Assembly (NCBI GenBank): GCA_031763025.1
Contig: JASSKH010000001.1
Coordinates: forward strand, 5,434,024 to 5,498,023
Length of the DNA: 64,000 nucleotides
Reading direction: 5' to 3'
From: Macrocystis pyrifera
Taxonomy: Eukaryota > Sar > Phaeophyceae > Laminariales > Laminariaceae
Each line of letters opens with the position of its first letter. Position 1 is the first letter of the stretch. Positions 33,901 through 45,900 of the stretch are shown piece by piece. The notes under the pieces are model-generated. The model ran no database searches. It worked only from the letters and a program-made list of their open reading frames with translations, and was not told the origin of the DNA. A program made the translations under genes and the position numbers.

Positions 33901-36900
33901 AAGAAACAAACCGTCGTGCCCCCCCCGCAGGGGATGTGGCAGGCACTTGAAAAGAACGAGCTGGAAAAAAAAGGAAAAAGAAGAAAAACACCACTACTCA
34001 TCTTAAACTGAGTAAGACTAAGAACCAAGGGAAATTAACAGGCAAACCAAAGCACAACGCATCCTCCAGGTAGCGGCAGCAGTTTGTGGTACGAGTAGCA
34101 TGACCAGGCCCTCCCTGCTAGTCCGCCTGGTACCTTGCTACCCTGTCTGCCGCCTCCGCCCAGCATTCGTCAACTATGCCCGGCCCCTCGCCGTCAGACA
34201 ATACGAAACAAGCAAAGCAGGCTCGTCATCCACCCACGCCACCGACACCTTCAGTAAGGCTTATCAATCGAAGAAAGGAAGAGAAAGAAATAAAATGAAA
34301 ATCAAAGAGGATCAGCGCAAGAAATAAAAATAAAAAACAAAAGGAAGACAAAGGATTACCACATTCGAACCAGCTGCACCAGTTGGCGGCACGAGTAGTA
34401 TCATAGGCATATTCTACTTCCTAATCTGTGTATCAACCCAAATGTCACGCGTGATATGTTGATATAAGTTGAGTTGGTACATTAGCAGTATCAACTATCG
34501 CATCGACACAAGGCTGAATAGTTGATATATTATAAATCATCATGATATATCATACCAAGTGAAATTCCGTGATAATAAATTGATATTTTCAATTGGATAT
34601 TTTCACACACAAAAAGAGGCGTTTGCGTCATGTAACGCCACTTTTGTGCGTCCCAACCAAGTAGCGGATAGATATACGCGCGCGCCCCGCCCCGCGCGGC
34701 AGTCCATCTGTACGCCGAGGTTCACACGTCACACATCACTAGCTGCACACCACACAGCACTCGACATCATGCGTGACGCGGCCAGTATCGCTAGTGCTGC
34801 ATTCGCCGACAACGTGGCTCTGAGTTATGCTGCCTACGGCAGTAGAGCCTCAACGCTGGGGCCACGCCCGAAGCTGCTTCATCATCACTCGAGGACGAGG
34901 ACGAGGACGATGACGACGATGAAAGCATGAAACATGACATCTGGTAGAGAATGCTGTAGGGCGCCAAGTGCCAAGTGCGAAGTACCGCTTGCAGAGACCC
35001 GGAGGGAACGAATTGTCGCATGCAAATGAAAGGATATGTTACAGGGTTGTACGTACATCGTTGTAGAGACATCATCGTACAGAATAATAAATACTCCGTG
35101 TTGTTATGATACTGCTTTCGTTCCCGTACTCACTTTTTGCTTTTCCATGCATCTTCCTCGCCTCCCCCCCCCGTACGGGCGGCATAGCGATGGCTTTCAT
35201 TGATGATTTACTCCTGCCCCTTAAGTCTAGGTCTTCCCCCCTTTTTTTTTGACGTACTTTGCTGGCTTCGTTGCCTCGCCGTTAAGAGGTGTGGGAGTGG
35301 GTTTTGAGCAGCCGCATCTTCAACTCATGTTCTAGTTCGTGGAATCGGGGTTTCTGCGAATTTCCCATAATTCTGCATATACGGCTCATCAGAGTGGGCT
35401 AGTGTCATGGTACTGCTTTGTATGAGGTTGAAAGCCCGGTAATTACCTGGGTTCAGTCACTGGGAACGTATTTGTAGTACTTGGAAGGCGTCTCTTAGAT
35501 GGAAAACAAGGGGTTTTCCAGAGACGCACGAGCTTGGTCTCAGTCTCCGCGTGCACGAAAGGAATAAAACTGCTCTTCTTCTATAGCTAAGCAGCCAATA
35601 CACGTGAGTACCAACGATTACCGACTTAAAAGGCAGACCTGTCCAGGGATACAAAGTGTCCCGCAACCTTGATCTTAACAGTATGGAGTATGTATGTTCA
35701 TGGGTTTCACGTGTCTACCTAATAATATGTAGTGGGCTGGGTTTGTGTGATACTATTAACACTCGTGCCGTACGATCGTACAGAGTTTGTCAGTCAGCCG
35801 CATCCATATGACGTGCGTCGGCAAAATGACCTAAGAAACTACCTATTAATAGAAGAAGCGTATGGTACAACCACACACGGGCGTGAGTGTGCATTCATTT
35901 GCGTAGATGTTGCTGTCTCTGATACCTGATACAGGCTGCAGCACAATAACTTATTTCATAGGGATTAATACCAAAATTGAACACATATCATCATCACTGC
36001 TACGGACGTGCGCATGCCTGCGCATGTGCGGTGATTTCACTCGTCCTGTCGTCGCGAAATTTCAACTCATCGGGGCTCTGTTAAGCTGTTTGAACCCTTC
36101 CAAAAATATCAAGAGATCATGATAACCTGATATATCGATGTATCATGATATGTTGATATATATCAACGTATATCTATCATGATAATATCACGCCGATTCC
36201 GTCCAAAATATCAAGTATCGTATCAATCCCGTATTTGGGTTGAAACACAACCCTAGTGTGCTGGTCCACAGCCTAATCCGGGATGACACTTGAGTAGTTC
36301 GGCTCATCCAGTATGGGGGGTTTTGTTTTGGAGCAGCTGCTTTATTTGCGCCGCTTTTGGAGAAGCAGCCTCGAATACAGAGAGCGAGAGGAGTCCGATA
36401 TGAAGCAACAGCTAAGCTCGCGCAAGTCCCACACTACCCGGGAGAGATGACACGGGTACTCTCTCGGGTGGCTATCTCCACCGTACCTGCTCCTCTCGGG
36501 GGTCAGTTCGGGTCAACGTGCCCAAACTCCAGGGGGTAACAACAGCATGTTCTCATGTTACAACGGGAGCTATGGGCTTAATTGACACACGACACGAAAT
36601 TGGAACGTGGAAGTGTGGTGTTTTTACCAATCCGCCGGAGGATAAAAAAAAATTATGCTTGTACAGCAGGGGGGGATGCTATACCCCCATCGTCGGAACT
36701 CCCCGATGGTGAATGCGGGAGCCGGGTGGAGGATCCCGAAGATGATGCCATAGAGACGACGTCGCAGCTACTGCTGTAAAGTACCTTTTCGTAAGGACCA
36801 GTAGCAACAAAGCCCCAAGCGGAAGGAAGCAGAACCGAAGCAGGGAGTAGCAGAAGAGCAGCTTATTATGTTCTACTACGTATGGTTCGACTTTAACCAT

Positions 36901-39900
36901 GTGCACCTCTGCCGTGTGAAGCAGATAGGGGGAGGGCGTACAGCAGCAGCTGCGACTGAAAGCCCTATGGCAGGAGTGCAGCCGTGCGCACCCCCACCGT
37001 TCGTATAGGGTGGGGGAATTTCAAGTCGTACCGGGTTTTTTTTCCCGTGTGCAGGAGGTGACGTCGTGCGGGATTTATTTCCCCTACACGTATGCAGGAC
37101 GCCAAGTCGTGCGGGATTCATTTCCCGTATGCAGGAGGCTAAAACTCGTACGGGATTAATTTCCCGTATGCAAGAGGAAGCAGATATGGGTATACGCGAG
37201 GAACATCCTGCTCAATTCGCGAAAAGCCGCACAGCCGCCATGCTGTGCGCACCCCACCATGGGGGAATGGGGTAGCCCCGTGACGTACTATCAATAGTCG
37301 CGTGCCCTCTGCTGCGAGACGTTTAGTGGCGGAGGCGTCGCATGGGGATTGGATGCTGTCTGCAGCAATGCTACAAACGAAGGGAATATCGTCTGCACGG
37401 CAGCAAATATCATGACAGTAGCAGCAGCAGCAGCAGCAGCGGGCAGGTTGTGAAGTGGACATTCAGGTATCTCGTCAGCTGGAGCTTTTTAGTGATCCGG
37501 CACTTCGCAGGCGGGAGGTTAAGTCTAGTATTTCTGGGGGGTATTCGTAGGAGCAGTTTTCTCTTGCGATTGCATACACCCGTCGATCGAAGTATATTTT
37601 TGATCGTACAAATGGAGATATGTGTCATTTTCGACTGGGTTTGGATTCGTTCAGGGTAACTCGTATGTTGAGAGATACCGTTTGGGACGTATTGGAGATT
37701 TAAATTATATAGTAATTATCGTTCTTCCGGGGTAAGTGGTGGATAACACATGGGATATGTGTCGTTCATCACTGGTTACGGATCTCTGAATGGTATGGAA
37801 TATATAGTTTATCCCGGGAAAGTCGTGAATGATTCGAAGGTAGAACATCGTCTATAGTCATAGGTTCGTCCTGGATGGTACACGTAGCCTTTGTTCTTCG
37901 CCTTCGTTTTAAAATTTATTTTCATGTTCAAATCAACCAATCTTTGTGAATCCGAAAAACGTATACCTGGGGATGTTTTCTGTTATAGATGGGACCAGGG
38001 ACTGGTGGAACTGATACTTACATTTTTAACGGATTGTGTTAAGATCAAGGTCGAGACACTTCGTATCCCTGGACAGGTTTGCCTATTAAGTCGGTACTCG
38101 TTGGTACTCACGCGTCTTGGTTGCTTAGAGAATGAAGAAGAGCAGTTTTATTCCTTTCGTGCACACGGAGACTGAGACCAAGCTCATGCCTCTCTGGAAA
38201 AATCCACCTAAGATACGCCTTCCAAGTACTACAAATATTATCCCAGTCCCTGAACCCAGGTAATTACTGGGCCTTCAACCTCATTCAAGGCAGTATCATG
38301 ACAATTGGCGAAGTAAGGGTGCGTGGGTGCACCACGAGAGGAAAGTGGTATCGGTGGTGGCTACTGACTTTATTGACTCATGCTGGAACCTTTTGTTTGT
38401 GACCGTGTAATGGTTGCAGAATGAGGGGGGTTTGCATTCTCATCGGGTTATGCTACCAACAGTATTGCTGCGCGAACTTGGATTTGTTCGCGAAGGAGAA
38501 AAATGGAATACTTGACGTTCTGCGGATGGTCGAATAATTTTATTAGCTGGGAGGGCTTAGGCTGTTCGTGCTGAAAGTTGCAACATTTTAGTGTTTCTTT
38601 ATTCGGTTGTTAGAGGCTACTGGTAGTATACAAAAGGCGAAAAGGGAGCATTTTCGGTTTTACGTATTATTTATCACAATCGACTTTTATTTCGGGTAAT
38701 TTTAGTGCCAGATAAATTCTTGGTGAAAAAGGATGTATGCTATCTCGAGTTTACCGTCACGATCTGTGTATCTATGGCGGTGGTAGTAAGGGACAGAGGA
38801 TTTTTTTTTGTGCGGGGGACCTCGCGATCGTCTGGCATGATATGTTTCGGCTTGGTTTTTATTTTTTTGGCGCGACTACTGTTGTAATATTTTCCGTGGT
38901 TGCAATAGTTTGTGTGGGATTGAGGGAGAGGTTTTCGCTTGTCGTCGGGATGAGTTTCATTTTGCCATTGCTGTGATTGATGTAGGCCAAGGAGTTACGT
39001 TCGTTCTGTTTTTTTTGGTTCGTCACTACTATGTCAAGAGCCAGAGAGGGTGTTCGTTTGGTCTATTGATATGACAGTTGCGTACCGATGGGCACCATTG
39101 CCTTTTGTGGATTATGTGACTCTTGTCATGTGAGGTTGTAAGTGGTGACGCACGAGGCTCACTTCTTCTCTGCCCCTACCCTGTGGGAGGCCAGCAATAC
39201 ACGACCTGAAAAACATCCATCCATAGACTGCCACGCACTCTGGGCTACCGTTGCCTGGGGCTACGAACGACTCCAGCTGTATTTCTCAACATACGTTTCT
39301 TATTTGTATGGGTTTTTTTTCCATCCGCTTCATCTCTTTTTAACGGGACATTTCTTATTTGTTGGGGGAGTTTGGCGGCAGGGGACTGGATATTGATTTT
39401 TTTCAATATAAAATGATCAAAAACGAAGGAAACAGGAACTTCCACAGTGCGAGAGGAGTCCATGGTGTATTAGATGTTGGGTGTTGTACAAAGTGCTGTA
39501 GTCCGCGTTTCTTATTTTATTGGTCGTTTCCGAATAGGGCTTCGTTTCTTATGTCGTGTGGGCGTCGATCGCTGCTGTTTCTTAAGCTGTAACTTCCTAC
39601 CTTGTCGGCCAGTGTGAGGTACTTTTCTAACGCCGAATCCCTTATTCTTTGTGAAAGACCGAGCCTCAGTTTCTTTCCGATACATTTCGTAGTAGTGGGC
39701 CTTCAGCCTTTTGGGACCGAAGTCCCGCTTAAGGGGCAAACCACTCAAATTGGAAATATTGTGTCCCCAAACGGGGCTGCAATTCTAAAAGGGTTTACTG
39801 TATTCCTATCTCATCTTTGCTCGTGTGGTTGGCTTTCCTTTTAAGCTTCGAAACGCTTCGTTTGGATGAGTTAATAACCTATCATAACGGTGGGTCCTGA

Positions 39901-42900
39901 ATAAGACCAATTCTTACGCCGTTATTTCTGGAAATTATTTTTTTCCTCTTGATGAGGCCCCAGAAATATGTGCATGAGAAATGAGAAATAAGGACTACCT
40001 GGTTTCTGTTATGGCTTCTGATGTTGGAAATTGTTTTTTGTAGCGTTGGTTGGTCTTGTTTGTGTCAAAGGAAGCAAAGTCAACGGCCGCCGCGAGCGTG
40101 GTCTCGGTACCCATGTCCGGGTTGATTTTCGCCCGCGACGTCAAATCGCCGTTGATGCTGCTGCTGACGATGATGCTGATGCTGGTGCCGCTCGTGCTGC
40201 TGGTGCTGCTAGTAGTGGTGCTGCTGCTGGTGTTGCGACGTCGGATCGCCATCTCTGCTGCCGTTGCTGCTGCCGTTATCGGTTCCATGTGGGGGAGAAG
40301 CCATATCTTTACACGAGCGCCGTTGCCCGTAGTTCCAGCTCGCCGTAGGTGTAATGCTTTGGCGTTGGTGACGGATATACTCGGCAGATGGGCAGTATTA
40401 TAGTACTGCTGCTGTAGTGAAAGTACCCAAAAATCAAGTAGCTCTCAGTCCCTGGAGGCACCAAAGATCGCCCAGAACTGGGCTCAGTTCTGAGATGATT
40501 CGCTGATTTGTTGCCCCCTCAAGCAACGAGACAAAAAATATGGATAACTTCCTATCCCAAAATTGATGGCTGATTTCTGGGCTTCGGAGATTGCTGAAAA
40601 CTCCAGAAATAAGGCTACCAGTGAAAAAAATCCCATACTAGTTGGTCTATACGAATGGGTCAACAAGGCAAAAAAAAAAAAAAAAAAACCAAGAGCAGAA
40701 CAACCAAAGATAAAGAACAAGTAAGTTTTATTGGTCAAATGAAAAAAATAGACGTAGAGATCCCGATACCTCCGTTTTCACGTTTCGTTTTGCTCAAGTC
40801 CCGAAGCACTGCAGCGTTTCATTTTTACGAAATGGGTGTGAAATAAACGAAATATGGGCTACTCAGGGGCGGAGAGGAACATAGGAAGATCTCGAAGCGT
40901 TGGGATAAGGGATGAAGTTTCGATTAAGTTTCTACGACCGGTTGGCCAGCGCACGATAGCCGAGGTGGTGCATGCGGCTGCCGCGCGGCTTGTCTGCTAT
41001 CGACGGGAGCATATATGGGTAGGGCATGACTAAGGGGTGCCCTCGGCAAGAAACCGGGGGATCAGGAAGTGGCTGTGGCGGTAAATGTTTCGACATGAAC
41101 GCCACTCAACATTTAAACGTCTGCCATCGAACAGCGATGGCTGAAACACGACTTCTGGAAAACTCCGGAGGGAGCATGTGGGACCACGAGAACCGCCTGT
41201 TGTGGAGTGTGCCTCGCGTGTGTGAGTTGTGTCTATCCACCGTCGTTGTTGAGCGCTATCGCCGAGAGTCACGTGCTGTGGCGGTTGAGTCGTTCTGATA
41301 TTTTCACCGCGTAAAAAATCGATTCGGCTTCTTGTTTCTTGTTTCAGGACGTGTCCGAACAATTCGAAATCGAAAATCGAAATGCTTTCGTTTTCGAGAG
41401 CATTTAAGACGACTAGGAGTCCAAACGGAATCGAAAGGTAAAATGAAATCCAGCCAAAAAACAGCGGAGAACAACCTACGGGCCTTCATGCAATCCAGCA
41501 TTTGACAACATGGATCCACCACAGACGCAGGCAAACGCGACGGCATTTCGATCCCGGGAGATCGTTGGGCCTGCCATGGAGGTGGTGGTGCGTCCAACGT
41601 TGACGCCCCGGGATCAAACTTTAAATTATACTGAAAACGAATTTCCAACCTCGTTCTCGAGGGCATCATCCTGAATTTTCCTCAAACTATGTTCGCTTTG
41701 GCTCGAACGCCGGGAAACAAAGGCCCGAGAACGTCGGGGCTGTTGTTGTGGTTCGCCTGCTGAGTGTTTATGGGGGGTCTGTGCGGCTGTGTTGTCGTGC
41801 TAGCTATTAGTTGAGTTTTGTTGTTGCCGTGCTAGCTGTTAGTTGAGTTTCGTGTACGGCGCTCCTGATGTGGTACTTTGACGTGGCTGAGCTGACTAGC
41901 AGAGCACGCTGAAATATTGCTGTTCGTGTTTTCGATTTGCTTTCGATTTTCAGCCGTCAACTTGTTTATTTTGGCGATGGGTCGCAAATCGTTTATTTTC
42001 TCGGAACCTACAAAACGAAGGGGAACATGTTTGGGCCAGGGACCTATCAGCGCCTTGATCATTTTCATTTCGATTCTCGACTTCGACTTTCGATTCTGTT
42101 TGGACATGCCCTTAGGACTCAACTTGGTGTATTTTCCGAAAAAGCGAAATTATGTTTGCTCTTTCGTTTTCTTTTTCTTTTTTAGGACTTGCCCTAAAAC
42201 CAGAGGCTAAGGCCGTTTCCTATGCGGTTCGATTTTTGAGCTTGAGATTTTGACCCGATGGCATTTTCAGATATGAGCTTGACAAATCGAAATTGTCTTC
42301 CTATGCGGAAAAATCAGATTTATTGTGCGTGTAGAGATTCGAGCAAACCCCGAGACCAACTGCTCTTTTCGTGATTTGGCGCCGCGAAGAGACGCTCTGG
42401 GTGCGCTACCCTGCGCGTAGGACTCAAGCGTCCGAGCCCACGCTGACTGCCTCTAGTCTGGTGGCGAAGAGACGTGACGAGTGCGCTGGAGTCACCCTGT
42501 CTTGGTATTTTGTGTTTCATTTTGTGACTTGACTGCTGCTGCTGCTGCTGCTGTACAGCTGCAGTGTAGTCTACGAGTACGTGTCCACGGAGAGGCGCAT
42601 GCCGAGTGCTCTTCTCTTGGTCTCTAGGCCCGAGCCCGCGCCAGCCCACTCTAGTCTGGCCACGGAGGGACGCGCCGTCCGCGCGTCGGGCGCGAAGTAA
42701 CGTCGCTATACGGCTGTATCACCATCCAACTCATCGATCGTTCTGCTGCTGTTTGCTGTCATGGATATCATCTTGAATTTAGAGAGCATGTCATTTTTCG
42801 ATTTGAAAATCTGATGACCCAGGGTCGTCGGATTTTGGGCCAAAATCCGACGACTTGGGTCATCGGATTCTCAAATCGAGAAATTTCCGGTCGGATTTTG

Positions 42901-45900
42901 CATATTTGGACTGCGTAAGCAGAGTCATTCGTTTTTGAGATCGAAAAATACAAATCTGAAGCTCGAAATCGAACCGCATAGGAAACAGCCTAAAAGGAAA
43001 AACCAAGATGTGATAGGAAGTTCTGGTTGACCGAAATGAAAAAATGAGGGCCGAGTGGACCGGCTGAGTTTAATTTAGCGTCTCGATTAAAAACATGTCG
43101 TTTTTTTTTTAATCGAGAAAGAAAAATCTAAAAACGAATAGCCCAAGCAAAAAAGCGAAGACCCATGGCGAAACCACAGCTACAGCTCGCCGCAGACCTG
43201 ACAACCAGGAGACAGAGAACAGACAACACATAAACAACACGCCCCTGATACCAGTTGTTACAGCTTCCATAATCGCCGCAGGCAAAACCGTGACCCACGG
43301 GGCCGTCCCTATCGTATTGAGTGCTGCTGCTGTTCTGAATAGATTATTCAGATGTAGCAAGTGATGCTGCTGTTTTGAATAGCACCCGTACTTTGTCGAG
43401 CGCAGATGTCGCGCTTTAGGGTACCGATGCCCTCGCAACAGCAGCAGAGCATTGTCGACAAGCCGTGTGGGCGCACTCCCCTTTTTTTTTTCAGGGCTGG
43501 GAGCCGCCTCTTCAGCAGCTGGATGGTGAATCACTGAATCAGTGCTGGTGCTCCACCTCGACCGTTGACTCGGATGCGTTTTGAATTTTAGGTTTTGTTT
43601 TTCACGTGTATCCTGCGTTCGTTTGTACTCCATCCTCTTTTTTGCCCAAAAAATGCGAAATCTTTTCGTCTTATTAGCGTTTGCTTTCAGATTTTGTTTT
43701 TTTTTTCCTCTTCGTTCGGATTGGCCTTCACAATGTTTCTCGAAAACATACCATGTAACCCCTCGGAATCTCGGAATCACGATTTTTCGCCGTATTCTCC
43801 GCAAAAAGTGGTTGAAAAATATACCTGGTCTGAAATTTTTTAAGGGTCGCCCTGGCCGACATGTCTTTGATTCCGAAATGAAAAATAGAAAACGACCGCC
43901 ACTTCAATCGTATATTACTTAATATCAGGTACCAGTTAGTAAAGTATGTTGGAGTTTCTTACTCGTGCGTATTTTCTTGGAATCCCGAAAACTGCCAGCT
44001 CTTGTTTTGAAAAAAAGAGCAGACGGGAGCCACACTCGACACCATGTCGGAATTAAAAACAAACTAGCTGGTTGGGATTTTTTTACATAAATTAAAAACG
44101 TGATTTTTCAGTTTGGTTCACTTGACTTTAGTATACCCCCCCCTCTAACTGCCTGGTCGGTGAAAACCCGACGTGCTCCGTCCCAGCATTGTAGGGATGC
44201 GAAGGTCTATGGTCATACAACTACGGCCATGCATAATATCGAGTACAACCCCCCCCCCCCCCCTTTCTGGGACTCAAGAAACAAAAGTGGGCTGTCGTTT
44301 TTTTTTTTTGCTTTCGCTCGCGTTGCACCTTCATTCTCGACGTCAGGCTTTAGCCGAGGTGTACAGTAGTAGAGCTCTTTTTCACGTTGGGAGCCTCATA
44401 CAGAATTAGGTGCACCGCCATCGCCGTATCTCTATAGCATGCATGCGTCGTTATGTTGTTTGTTCGTTTGCCTGTACCACTATGGACGCGAATATATGGA
44501 CCACTGAAAAGTTAATATTAACACCAATCGATCCTTATATTCACGGCCAGAGCGGTGCATGCTTTTCGTTTGTCATTGCTGATTAATTGTTGTTGACTGA
44601 GAGGGACACCATGCATGTGTGCTCAACCTGTGATCTCTCGCGGCAGGATGTTCTCTACTTTTACGAGCCATGCAGGAAGCTGAAGGGGACGGACATGCAT
44701 GACTTGAAATGCCTGGCATTTCTGCAAAGGTGCGGCCATGACGTAGTTGATGAAGGTTGTTTGCCGCGGCCGGGTTGTGATCGCCGTAACGCGCTGCTGA
44801 GGTCGCGATTGATTCCATCTCCAAGTTGGTATACGAAAAAGACGGAGCAACTGGTTTCAACAAGCCCGAATGCAGAATGCTCTTCTCATCGACTAAACCC
44901 CGCCAACGTTACCTGGGGACCGCAGCGTACCTTATGAAGTAATTGCGGTAGTGTCGTACAGTACAACACTTTGCGCAATCTAACCTCTGATCTGACGGTT
45001 GCAGTGTGCGACTGAAATGAGCAGCGAACGCCGCCTTTACCTTTGTATGTTCGCTCATGCTTGTGGCACACCGGGGAGACGGAGAGGAGTGTATCCACAT
45101 GTCTACGTGCTGTAATGTAGTGCGTTCCAGGCGCGCCGCAGCGATTTTGGATTAAAAAGGAGCGCCCGGTTAGAGGCGCGCCATTACGAGTCCTTATGAT
45201 TTAGGCTTGATTCAGGCTTTGTCCTTGATTTCATGTGCTCTGTCTGCCCGATGCGTGTGCCTTGCTCTCTCGGTGCACGCCTCATTGCCGTGCGTGCATG
45301 CCGTACTTGCCGTACAATAACGCGTTGGAGGACACACTTTCTTGTTGAACTTGGCTACTACAATGGTTGCACGTGCTACCACGTTACACTAGTAGAGCTG
45401 GAGGGGTTGTCATGTACGGGTGATGACGCGGGAATGGCAGCTAAAAACGAAGGTCAGCCCTTTTGGCGTATTTTGACGTAGCGAACTCCTTCTGTTGGCG
45501 AGATGGTGAGTATGCTGGTGCCTACTACCGCGAGGCACACGCTGGAACAAGAGGGTATGTATGTTATGACACCATGGTATAGGCCCTGAGTATGTAGTGT
45601 TTCTTCTCGTGCTTCTTTAAGGTCGCGACTACGCGGACCCGGCGATGCGTACACAGCATTTTAAGAGCATTGGAGGAGTTTAACAACCAAGGCGCCGAGG
45701 AAGGGCCATTCGGCAAAACAAAACGTTCGGAAGAAAACGCCCCCCTGGCGAGGGAGTGTGCCTCTCGTCCTATCATCAAGCCTCGTGCATTTGCTTCACT
45801 TGTCTTCCTTGGCATAATCCTGAATAGAACACAACAGTAAGCTTACACCACTGCAAAAAAAAGGAAATATCATACGTGACATGCATATGTATTTACCGTC

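Noticed and set aside
37029-37172. Possible CRISPR array
   Set aside because: Units vary throughout, with no constant repeat and unique spacers, and the genome is eukaryotic.
40955-41015. tRNA-like GATAGCCGAGGTGGTGCATG
   Set aside because: It looks like a D-arm and forms a GATAGC/GCTATC stem, but no T-loop follows.
43440-43500. Possible further SINE (GACAAGCCGTGTGGGCGC)
   Set aside because: Only about 15 bases match the SINE body; neighbouring landmarks are absent.
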